A stretch of 64,000 nucleotides of DNA, from NCBI GenBank assembly GCA_030949825.1, contig JAUZSC010000002.1, positions 124,001 to 188,000 on the forward strand. Direction: 5' to 3'. Position numbers and translations under genes: made by a program. Origin of the DNA: Sulfurimonas sp. (GTDB taxonomy: Bacteria; Campylobacterota; Campylobacteria; Campylobacterales; Sulfurimonadaceae). Positions 8,510 to 15,718 of the stretch are shown piece after piece; position 1 is the stretch's first letter, and each line of letters opens with the position of its first letter. Under the pieces are notes generated by a model. The model was not told the DNA's origin, ran no database searches, and saw nothing but the letters and a program-made list of their open reading frames with translations.

Positions 8510-9185
8510 TTGGTTAATTGCAACAGCAATTATTTTTATATCTCTAACAATTTCGATTATTCTTCACCCTCTTTTACCTCGCCCTTATGCAAGAAAAATT
8601 TCTGCATGGACTGTTCGTATCATGATTTTTTTCTCAACTGATGTTAAAGGGGAAGAAGACCCAGCTGCACAGATGTATCTTATAAATCATCAAAGTGATT
8701 TGGATATAGGAATAATGGAAACCATCTCTAAAAAAGACCTTTCATGGGTTGCAAAAAAAGAGTTATTTGATGTGCCTTTTTTTGGCTTAGCTATGAGCAT
8801 GCCGGAAGATATTCCAATAGAAAGACAAAGTAAAAATGCACTTATGCGACTTTTAAAAGCCTCTAAAGATAGACTCAACAAAGGTCGAGTAATCACTATG
8901 TTTCCTGAAGGTACCCGTTCACGAACTTCAAGAATGCTTCCCTTTAAAAATGGTGCAAAAGTAGTCGCAGATAAGTACCAACTAAAAGTACAGCCTATTG
9001 TTTTAATGCAAACAGCTAAATATTATGATATTAAAAAATTCTATTACAAACCAGGGAAAATTACAGTTATATTTTTAGATTCATTTATTGCAGATAAAAG
9101 TGATGAAAACTGGTTGAAAAATTTACGAGAAAAAATGCAAAAGGTTTATGATGATGAGTTGGCAAACAATCCTGGCCATAGGTAG
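8487..9185 (+). CDS. plsC: 1-acyl-sn-glycerol-3-phosphate acyltransferase
   Basis: Makes phosphatidic acid by acylating lysophosphatidic acid at the inner membrane. 232 residues; an N-terminal membrane segment (about 8-30) is followed by the HX4D catalytic motif in INHQSDLD and the glycerol-phosphate binding motif FPEGTRSR, then PFKNGAK. It overlaps the BatD-like gene upstream (23 nt) and crcB downstream (38 nt), consistent with coupled translation in one operon. Confidence 0.93.
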   Translation: MKIFAHLSWLIATAIIFISLTISIILHPLLPRPYARKISAWTVRIMIFFSTDVKGEEDPAAQMYLINHQSDLDIGIMETISKKDLSWVAKKELFDVPFFGLAMSMPEDIPIERQSKNALMRLLKASKDRLNKGRVITMFPEGTRSRTSRMLPFKNGAKVVADKYQLKVQPIVLMQTAKYYDIKKFYYKPGKITVIFLDSFIADKSDENWLKNLREKMQKVYDDELANNPGHR

Positions 9186-9543
9186 TGGTGGTTTTATAGG
9201 TGCAGTTGCTCGCGCCTACTTAAATGGTTTAATATCGCATAAATTACCACATGACTTACCCTATGGAACACTAGGGGTTAATCTCTTTGGAAGTTTTTTA
9301 ATGGGTATACTCATCGCTTATTTTATGTACACAAGTCTATTTTCTATGCATATGAAATCTTTTCTCTCAACTGGAATACTAGGAGCGCTCACAACCTACT
9401 CTACTTTTGCGATAGAGAGCTTTTTACTTCTAAAAGGTGGTCATGTAGTTCTTGCAGCTTTAAATGTCTCTCTTAATGCTGTAGGAAGTGTTTTTATGGC
9501 TGGAGCTGGATTTTACTTTCTTAAGTATTTCGTGAGATACTAA
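9148..9543 (+). CDS. crcB: fluoride channel CrcB/Fluc
   Basis: A four-helix dual-topology channel that exports fluoride. 131 residues with the family signatures GGFIGAVARAY at the N-terminus, GTLGVNLFGSFLMG (pore Asn) and the Phe-box GALTTYSTFAIES. It starts within plsC; ATG triplets at 9148, 9151 and 9154 make the exact start uncertain by two codons. No fluoride riboswitch is visible because the gene sits inside an operon. Confidence 0.94.
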   Translation: MMMSWQTILAIGSGGFIGAVARAYLNGLISHKLPHDLPYGTLGVNLFGSFLMGILIAYFMYTSLFSMHMKSFLSTGILGALTTYSTFAIESFLLLKGGHVVLAALNVSLNAVGSVFMAGAGFYFLKYFVRY

Positions 9544-9547
9544 GGAT

Positions 9548-10117
9548 TCAAATACTTATAACTTCATCCGCGCACCACAAGGCCAAATCCATATCATGTG
9601 TAATCAATAACATTCCCATAGAATCTAGGTTTTGCATTAGCATCCGCATAACTTCGAGCTGAATCACATTATCTAGTGCTGAAGTTGGTTCATCTAAAAG
9701 TAATAAATCTGGCTTCATAAGCATAGCACGCACTATAGATGCACGCTGAAGCTGTCCACCTGAGAGTTCATGAGGAAGTTTTAAAAGGAGTTCTTTATCA
9801 AGGTTTAAGAGCTCTAAATATTTCTGTAAATCATCCGTAGCACACACATCTTCTATTTGATTAAGAAGCGTATAACTTGGGTGAAAGGAACTGTAAGGAT
9901 CTTGAAAAACTTGTGAACAATCTGAAACTTTAATCGTCCCATTCAAAGGCTTTAAGTTATTTAATATTAACTCAAAAAGTGTACTTTTCCCAGCCCCACT
10001 TTCACCTACAATTGCTTTTATTTCACCTTTTTTTAAGCTAATAGAAAATTTATCAAAAAGTAATTTGTCTTTCGTGTATCCAAAACTTACATTTTGTACT
10101 TCTAAAATCTTATTCAA
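9548..10117 (-). CDS. ABC transporter ATP-binding protein (oligopeptide/nickel type), short
   Basis: The nucleotide-binding subunit of an importer. Walker A GESGAGKSTL, Q-loop QVFQDPYSSFHP, ABC signature LSGGQLQRA, Walker B LLLLDEPTSALD and H-loop LLITHDMD are all present, and the sequence most resembles DppF/OppF/NikE-type ATPases. At 189 residues it ends soon after the H-loop and lacks the usual C-terminal oligopeptide-binding extension. No permease or binding protein is nearby, so its partner is unknown. The apparent start is TTG at 10117 with only a weak ribosome site; it begins 2 nt after the dut stop. It converges on crcB. Confidence 0.85.
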   Translation of the reverse strand: MNKILEVQNVSFGYTKDKLLFDKFSISLKKGEIKAIVGESGAGKSTLFELILNNLKPLNGTIKVSDCSQVFQDPYSSFHPSYTLLNQIEDVCATDDLQKYLELLNLDKELLLKLPHELSGGQLQRASIVRAMLMKPDLLLLDEPTSALDNVIQLEVMRMLMQNLDSMGMLLITHDMDLALWCADEVISI

Positions 10118-10119
10118 TA

Positions 10120-10812
10120 TTAACTCTTATTTAAAGCCAAATAGAATTTACTAAGTTCTTTATAAAGAGCGTCAGGTTTAATGTTAGCATTGTCTTCCCA
10201 AATTCTTTTCATCACTACATTATCTTCTTCACCTGCCCATACTTTTATGTACGAACCATCTTTATAACCATTGTCCTGACGGAACTGATTTAAAATATTT
10301 TTCCCAACATAGAGTCTGTAAAGAGATTCTAAATCTAATCCACTCATTACTGTAAGATCAAAAAATTCACTAATCATTTTTTCTATATCGAATGAATCCA
10401 CAGAAAGTGACATACGAATTAAGTTTTCCACTTTAGCAATTACATTATCTTGTGAGTCAAACTTCTTACTTTGAACATCAATGATGCTAAAAGCTTGGAG
10501 CCCTGCTATATCTATACCAAGATCTTCGACTCCACCTTTTAAGTCTTTAGAATAACTCTCAATTGCAAGTGACATAATAAAATGCCATACATCAATAACT
10601 TCTATTTGGTGGTTATCCCAATCTGGCTCTTTGGCAATATTTTTCCAATGTTTCCAAGAAAAGCTATCTACCATTTCAGCACATTCCATATAAATACATC
10701 GTTTCCAGTTAATTGTTTTACCAGCTTTTGTAATCCCTTTTGTCCAGTCTTCACCGTTAGTCGCATCGTTTAACTCTGATTGAAGCTGTAACATTAAAAG
10801 TATTTTATCCAT
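10120..10812 (-). CDS. dut: dimeric dUTPase (Campylobacter type)
   Basis: Hydrolyses dUTP to dUMP and pyrophosphate, keeping uracil out of DNA. It belongs to the all-alpha, MazG-related dimeric dUTPases, not the trimeric beta fold. 230 residues with metal-binding motifs in YMECAEMVDSFSWKHWK and QIEVIDVWHF, as in the Campylobacter jejuni enzyme. It lies upstream of the ABC ATPase and divergent from the 57-residue gene. Confidence 0.88.
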   Translation of the reverse strand: MDKILLMLQLQSELNDATNGEDWTKGITKAGKTINWKRCIYMECAEMVDSFSWKHWKNIAKEPDWDNHQIEVIDVWHFIMSLAIESYSKDLKGGVEDLGIDIAGLQAFSIIDVQSKKFDSQDNVIAKVENLIRMSLSVDSFDIEKMISEFFDLTVMSGLDLESLYRLYVGKNILNQFRQDNGYKDGSYIKVWAGEEDNVVMKRIWEDNANIKPDALYKELSKFYLALNKS

Positions 10813-10889
10813 TTTATTTCTCTCACATAAATTTTTATTTATTTATTCTATCTAATATGCTACTATTTCATACTTAAAAAGAGAGAGAT

Positions 10890-11063
10890 ATGAAAAGAAT
10901 AAATTGTAGAAGATGTGTGCACTATTTTGTCACTTGGAAACCTCAGCATCCACATGGTTGTAAGGCTTATGGATTTAAGTCGCCTCTCATTCCTTCTTTA
11001 ACCGTTTTTCAAAGCAGTGGAATGGAGTGCACTCTCTTTAAAGAGAAGAACCCTGCCAAATAA
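10890..11063 (+). CDS. small Cys/His-rich protein, 57 aa, putative metal binder
   Basis: A 57-residue frame with ATG at 10890, preceded by the purine-rich site GAGAGAGA. It reads MKRINCRRCVHYFVTWKP, then HPHGCKAYGF, and ends with GMECTLFKEKNPAK. Cys6-x2-Cys9, the His20/His22/Cys24 cluster and Cys47 would suit a zinc or iron site. Similar short proteins with a CxxCxxYFVTWxPxxPxGC pattern recur in Campylobacterota as far as I recall, but none has an established function. It lies between divergent dut and the convergent PNPOx gene, whose 3' end it overlaps by 26 nt. Confidence 0.72.
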   Translation: MKRINCRRCVHYFVTWKPQHPHGCKAYGFKSPLIPSLTVFQSSGMECTLFKEKNPAK

Positions 11064-11463
11064 TCTTATTTCCAAAGCCTAAAGCATTGTCAGTCATTTT
11101 AAAATAATTTACTTTTATTTGCCATAGTTTTGGATTCATTTCTCTTGCATCTGGAAATGCTTGAAAGTAAAACTCTTTTGTAAAAGTATTTTCTAAGTGA
11201 GAGATGCTAGCCCTAAATTGCACACCTTGAATTTGAGATACAGTTTTAGTTTCAAGTAAAATATTACCTGCAACACAATTATTTTGTTTGATATGCTTAA
11301 TATGGAGTGTTTCATCGCTGCTTGCGACGATAAAAGAATTTATGCTTTTAACATATACATAAAATAAACTGCATACACTTAAATCTTCTTGCGTATGTGT
11401 CGCTAAACTAAGTACATGATGCTTATCTATAAATGCAGTTATTTTTTCTAAATCATCTTTCAT
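11038..11463 (-). CDS. pyridoxamine 5'-phosphate oxidase-like flavin-binding protein
   Basis: 141 residues with the split-barrel FMN-binding fold of the PNPOx-like/YhbP group: FIDKHHVLSLATHTQEDLSVCSLFYVY, then the strand FIVASSDETLHIKHIKQNN, typical of heme- or flavin-binding barrels. It is the last gene of the ovoA operon and overlaps the 73-residue gene by 4 nt. True PNPOx would be longer, with extended substrate residues, so this is a paralogue of unknown substrate. Given its neighbours, a redox role around thiohistidines is conceivable; that is inference. Confidence 0.75.
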   Translation of the reverse strand: MKDDLEKITAFIDKHHVLSLATHTQEDLSVCSLFYVYVKSINSFIVASSDETLHIKHIKQNNCVAGNILLETKTVSQIQGVQFRASISHLENTFTKEFYFQAFPDAREMNPKLWQIKVNYFKMTDNALGFGNKIIWQGSSL

Positions 11464-11681
11464 GATTTATATATAAAGTTTTCTAAACCTTCAGCATTTG
11501 TAATGTCTTTACGCTCAAGGAGCATCTGCCCTACATCATCTTGTCTCATCATATCAAACATATCTCTTGGATTACTCATATTGTAATAACTTTTTATAAA
11601 GTCTATTAATATTTCAAACCTATCTTCTTTAGGGCTATGTGTTTTATATTCTTTATATTCCGTCCAATCTATTGATGCCAT
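11460..11681 (-). CDS. 73-aa hypothetical protein in ovothiol operon
   Basis: An acidic, helical 73-residue protein with no Cys, signal peptide or membrane segment: MASIDWTEYKEYKTHS, then FIKSYYNMSNPRDMFDMMRQ. I do not recognise a family. It is 2 nt downstream of the PLP enzyme and overlaps the PNPOx-like gene by 4 nt (ATGA), so it is translated from the ovoA message. It might be a small partner or regulator of the neighbouring enzymes, but nothing in the sequence says so directly. Confidence 0.65.
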   Translation of the reverse strand: MASIDWTEYKEYKTHSPKEDRFEILIDFIKSYYNMSNPRDMFDMMRQDDVGQMLLERKDITNAEGLENFIYKS

Positions 11682-11683
11682 GC

Positions 11684-12877
11684 TTACTTCCTATAATTTT
11701 TTAATGCGTTTTGTAATCTTTGTTTTACTTGCGACATTTTAGCCGAAGATACAGCAAAATTCAAGCGCATAAAACCACTTCCCTCTCGTCCAAAGCTTAT
11801 TCCAGCATTTAAGCCTAGTTTTGCTTCTTGTATAAAAAATTCTCGAAGTGCCTTATCTCGAAGTGCCATCCCTCTACAATCTAACCATGCTAAATAAGTA
11901 GCTTCAATAGGGCTTATCTTTATTAAATCAGGGTACTCTGCACAGACTTCTTTTAAAATCTTATAGTTCTCATATAAATGAATTTTTAAATCTTCTAACC
12001 AAGACTTACCATGTGTATATGCTGACTCGAATGCAATATGAGAAAGAGAAGACCCTTGCGCAAAATGAATTCTTTCATACACTTCTTTAAAGCGTTTTTT
12101 TAGGTCTGGATTTGAAATAGCAAGGCTACTCATTGCAAATCCAGCCATATTAAATGTTTTTCCAACGCCCTGCGCAGTTATAGTAATATCACGCGCCTTA
12201 TCACTAAGCGATGAAAAAGGAATGTGTTTATTTGAGCCATAGACTAAATCACAATGCACTTCATCTGAAAACACTACTATATTATTTTCTAAACAAAGTT
12301 CTAAAATCTCAGTCAATTCCGAACGAGTCCAGACTCTACCAACAGGATTATGCGGTGAACATAAAAGAAGTAACTTTGTATCTTTATCTATTTTTGATTT
12401 TAAGTCTTGTATATCAAAAGTATATTTTCCAGATGCATCGTGCTTGAGAGGATTTTTTAATAGTTTTCGATTGCTATTAATGACACTATGAAAAAAAGGT
12501 GGGTACACAGGAGTTTGCACTATCACCTTATCTCCTACTTCGCTAAAGGCTTCAACACACACACTCATACTCGCAACAACTGAATGCGAGTAAAAAATAT
12601 CCTCTAGTTCAAAGGAAATTCCATGTTCTTCTTTCATCCACTGAATTTGTGCTTCAAATGCAGAGTTTGGAACTTCTTCATAACCCATTACTGGATGCTC
12701 TAAGCGTTTTTTTACAGCCTCCAAAACAAAATCAGGAGTATCAATATCCATATCAGCAACCCAAACAGGCATCACATCTTTGGTATTAAAAAGTTCTTCT
12801 CTTAAAGTATATTTCTCAGCATTTGTATTCTCTCTAGATGCTGACTCGCTAAATGAGTATTTTATTTTTTCTTCCAA
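11684..12877 (-). CDS. MalY/PatB-family PLP C-S lyase, candidate OvoB
   Basis: A fold-type I PLP enzyme of 397 residues. Seen: the N-terminal signature PVWVADMDIDTPDFV, cofactor-binding PVYPPFF and LLCSPHNPVGRVW, FSDEVHCDLVY, and the Schiff-base lysine in GVGKTFNMAG. The family cleaves C-S bonds (cystathionine beta-lyase type). It overlaps ovoA by 16 nt. In ovothiol synthesis the sulfoxide made by OvoA is cleaved by a PLP beta-lyase, and genes of exactly this family do that job where they are linked to ovoA, so OvoB is the best functional reading. A housekeeping cystathionine lyase is the alternative. Confidence 0.85.
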   Translation of the reverse strand: MEEKIKYSFSESASRENTNAEKYTLREELFNTKDVMPVWVADMDIDTPDFVLEAVKKRLEHPVMGYEEVPNSAFEAQIQWMKEEHGISFELEDIFYSHSVVASMSVCVEAFSEVGDKVIVQTPVYPPFFHSVINSNRKLLKNPLKHDASGKYTFDIQDLKSKIDKDTKLLLLCSPHNPVGRVWTRSELTEILELCLENNIVVFSDEVHCDLVYGSNKHIPFSSLSDKARDITITAQGVGKTFNMAGFAMSSLAISNPDLKKRFKEVYERIHFAQGSSLSHIAFESAYTHGKSWLEDLKIHLYENYKILKEVCAEYPDLIKISPIEATYLAWLDCRGMALRDKALREFFIQEAKLGLNAGISFGREGSGFMRLNFAVSSAKMSQVKQRLQNALKNYRK

Positions 12878-14952
12878 ACACTTAACTCTGAAATAGTATG
12901 CTGGTACTTTCTTGCAGTTTCTTTTATAACAAAATCAAGATCTTGAACATGAACTAGCTCAAACCTATCTGATAAAAGTGTTTTAAGAGACTCTAATGTT
13001 TTAACATCTTTACCATTTTCATCCTTATAGCCACCAAGCCAAAATTCTTTGTCAGTTGAGCTTTCTTGCCATGTGTACGGAGAGGTGATTACTAAGATTC
13101 CATCTTCATTTAAACGCTCATGCACAGTATCTAAGAAGAGTCGTGGCTGGTAGAGTCTATCTATAAGATTTGTTGCCATAATCAAGTCGTAAGTATTAAA
13201 GTTAGCTTTCATATTACAAGCATCACCTTGCCAGAATGTCACTTTATCTTTTAAGTTTTCATAGCCTAAGTCTTCTATGCTAACTCTTTTTTGCGTCACT
13301 CTTTCACCCTCTTCTTTAGATGAAAAAGCAACATAACCATCATTTCTAAGCTTCGCTCCAACTTGGACAAATCTAGCTGAAAAATCAATTCCCTCAACCT
13401 CATCAAAAGTTTTTGCTAACTCAAATGTTGCTCGCCCTGTTGCACATCCTAAGTCTAATGCTTTTTTTGAGTTGTTTGCAAAACCTGATGCAATTCTAGC
13501 GCATGCAATTGCAAAGTTTTCAACTCCAAAGTGTGTGTCGCCGTATTGAAATTCACAGTACTGTGCTACTAATTCGTCTGTTTCGTATATATCCATTGTC
13601 TCTTCTTTATTTTTATTTGTTATAGCGTATCTAAAACCAGCATGCTGGTAAAAATGTTTTCTAAAAGCATAACGCGATTTTTTCATAATCAGGTTTCCCG
13701 AACTTGCCCACGAAGAACCAAAAATCATAGCATGCTTGTTGTCAAAAGTTGGTACTGTAAAGTCATCGTATCCAGGGTGTACTTTAAAACCATCAAAAGG
13801 GTGCATAAGTGTGCGAGAATGTTGCCAAACATTTCCAACTACATCAAAGACTCCATTAAAGTCGTAAGTATTCACAGGCGTAGAACTTACATAATGAAAA
13901 TTGAGATTAGCATCTTGATTTTTCACCAAAGCATCTACCTTAGTAAAAAGACAAAGGGCTTCATATTCTGCTTCACTTGGTAAAATATATTCTATGCCCT
14001 CTTTTTCACTCTTATACTTACAAAAAGCTTCTGCTTCAAGTGCATTTACATCAACTGGAAAACTTAAGGGCATCTCTATGAGTGAAGTTAATGTTCTGTA
14101 TGAATACACTCCATCTTGGAGCGTCCAAAATACAGGATGCTTTGCGCAAGACTCTTTTAAAAACTCTTTTCCTTCCTCTGACCAGTACTGCTCTTTAGTG
14201 TATCCAGCATCTAGGACAAATTCCATATATTCTGCGTTAGAAACTAAGTATTTTGAAGTTTTAAAAGCTGCTACATCCTCTGCATATGAACCATACTCAT
14301 TATCCCATCCATAATAAAAATCAGGATGGCTTTTACCGAGTTTAACACTCGTTTTAGGAATAGATACAAGCTCATTTAATGGTGCAGCATCTGCGTAATC
14401 ACAGACTTTAAAATCTGCAACTTGAATGATGTCTTCTAGTGGCATCTGACGGTGAAGTACAGAAGAAGTCTCTAAATGAATTCTTTCATGTTCAATGCCC
14501 ATTAAAATGATCCACATTGGCGATTCCCAAGCGATTGGTAAGTTTAAAGGGAGCGTATCTATAAGATTTAAAACGAGTTCTTTTACTTTTTTTCTATACT
14601 CCCGCGTAGCATCTACACTTGGCCATTTATAATGCGATTCTTCCACATCATCCCAACTCATTTCATCAACACCAACGGCAAAAATAGATTCATACTCAGG
14701 GTTTATTCGCTCTTGGATGATTTTCATATTGATTAATTTATTTACATAAAAAGTAGCAGTATGACCAAAATAAAATATCATAGGATGGCGAGAAACTTCA
14801 CTTTTTTTGAAAAAGATTTCATCACTACGAAGTACTTCAAACATTTTTTCAAAGAGTGCATAAGAGTTTAAAAAATATTCTTTAATCTCTTCTCGTTTTA
14901 GACTAACACTACTTCCCTCTAAAGATGGAGGATACATACTAAGTTTATTCAA
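12862..14952 (-). CDS. ovoA: 5-histidylcysteine sulfoxide synthase / 4-thiohistidine N-methyltransferase, OvoA
   Basis: Makes the first committed intermediate of the antioxidant ovothiol A: iron-dependent oxidative coupling of cysteine to histidine C5, with a fused methyltransferase for the final N-methylation. 696 residues in three parts: a DinB-like iron domain (about 20-190) with H64 in YFGHTATFY and the HX3HXE triad H155/H159/E161; an FGE-sulfatase-type domain (about 215-455, SNAEYMEFVLDAGY); and a SAM methyltransferase (about 485-696) with motif I ALDLGCATGRA. The start is TTG 14952 with AAAGG seven nt upstream; an ATG five codons in is less well placed. All three domains are in frame and intact. 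Confidence 0.93.
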   Translation of the reverse strand: MNKLSMYPPSLEGSSVSLKREEIKEYFLNSYALFEKMFEVLRSDEIFFKKSEVSRHPMIFYFGHTATFYVNKLINMKIIQERINPEYESIFAVGVDEMSWDDVEESHYKWPSVDATREYRKKVKELVLNLIDTLPLNLPIAWESPMWIILMGIEHERIHLETSSVLHRQMPLEDIIQVADFKVCDYADAAPLNELVSIPKTSVKLGKSHPDFYYGWDNEYGSYAEDVAAFKTSKYLVSNAEYMEFVLDAGYTKEQYWSEEGKEFLKESCAKHPVFWTLQDGVYSYRTLTSLIEMPLSFPVDVNALEAEAFCKYKSEKEGIEYILPSEAEYEALCLFTKVDALVKNQDANLNFHYVSSTPVNTYDFNGVFDVVGNVWQHSRTLMHPFDGFKVHPGYDDFTVPTFDNKHAMIFGSSWASSGNLIMKKSRYAFRKHFYQHAGFRYAITNKNKEETMDIYETDELVAQYCEFQYGDTHFGVENFAIACARIASGFANNSKKALDLGCATGRATFELAKTFDEVEGIDFSARFVQVGAKLRNDGYVAFSSKEEGERVTQKRVSIEDLGYENLKDKVTFWQGDACNMKANFNTYDLIMATNLIDRLYQPRLFLDTVHERLNEDGILVITSPYTWQESSTDKEFWLGGYKDENGKDVKTLESLKTLLSDRFELVHVQDLDFVIKETARKYQHTISELSVWKKK

Positions 14953-14969
14953 TAATCGACCTTTTATTT

Positions 14970-14977
14970 GTTATAAT
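14970..14977. promoter_or_regulatory. overlapping divergent -10 boxes, ovoA / pgeF
   Basis: Plus-strand TATAAT (14972-14977) lies 6 nt before the pgeF ATG, while minus-strand TATAAC (14975-14970) lies 17 nt before the ovoA TTG. The two overlap on the same bases, so polymerase cannot use both at once. The pgeF spacing implies a leaderless transcript. Confidence 0.5.
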
Positions 14978-14983
14978 CATTAT

Positions 14984-15718
14984 ATGCAATTCTATCATAG
15001 TAACTTATTAAATTCTGTAATCAATGTTACACATGTATTTACAACTAAGGAGAGTGGAAATCTTGCTTTTCATATAAATGAAACGCCATTAGCTGTAATG
15101 GATAATCATAAAAAACTAGCAAAAGAGCTTGGATACGAAAAAAAGTCACTCATTCATATGAAACAATTTCATTCCTCTTTAGTCCATATTGTAACAGATG
15201 CAGACAATTTTACTAATCCAAAAGAATGTGATGCCCTTATTACAAATAAAAAGAATACTCCGCTCATGGTTATGGTTGCCGATTGTTCTCCTGTACTTTT
15301 TTATGATCCATTCCAAGAAGTTATAGCGGTTGCGCATGCAGGGAGACAAGGTACTTTTAAAAATATTGTTAAAAATACAATCGAATCTATGCATAGTAAC
15401 TTTAATTCAAAATCCGAAAATATATCAGTTGTGATTGGTGCAAGCATTGGAGAATGTTGTTATGAAGTTGGAGAAGAAATTTATAAAGAGGCATCTAGCC
15501 TTTCTTTAGAATACGCTTTTAGAAAAAAAGGAGAAAAATATCATCTTAATATCTCTAAAATTCTTCTTGCTCAACTTCTAGCATCTGGGATAAAAGAAGA
15601 ACATATAGATATTTCTAAAGAATGTACATGCTGTTTAAGTGAGACATACTATTCTTACCGAGCAGAATCTATCACTGGTAGATTTGCTGGAGTTATTTTA
15701 CTAAAAAATTCAATTTAA
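14984..15718 (+). CDS. pgeF: peptidoglycan editing factor PgeF / laccase-domain (YfiH) protein
   Basis: The YfiH/PgeF (DUF152, CNF1-fold) family removes wrongly incorporated L-Ser precursors from peptidoglycan synthesis and shows purine-nucleoside activities in vitro. 244 residues with the His/Cys metal site residues: KQFHSSLVHIV, MVADCSPVLFYD, VAHAGRQGTFKNI and ECTCCLSETYYSYR. It has no ribosome site; the -10 box is 6 nt upstream of ATG, implying leaderless mRNA. Divergent from ovoA; its 3' end overlaps dxs by 4 nt. Confidence 0.88.
   Translation: MQFYHSNLLNSVINVTHVFTTKESGNLAFHINETPLAVMDNHKKLAKELGYEKKSLIHMKQFHSSLVHIVTDADNFTNPKECDALITNKKNTPLMVMVADCSPVLFYDPFQEVIAVAHAGRQGTFKNIVKNTIESMHSNFNSKSENISVVIGASIGECCYEVGEEIYKEASSLSLEYAFRKKGEKYHLNISKILLAQLLASGIKEEHIDISKECTCCLSETYYSYRAESITGRFAGVILLKNSI

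Noticed and set aside
9523..9557. Inverted repeat AAGTATTT/AAATACTT between crcB and the ABC gene as a terminator
   Set aside because: AT-only stem, long loop and no T-tract; too weak to call.
9548..10117. ABC ATPase as a truncated pseudogene
   Set aside because: All catalytic motifs are present and no continuing frame exists downstream; short stand-alone ATPases occur.
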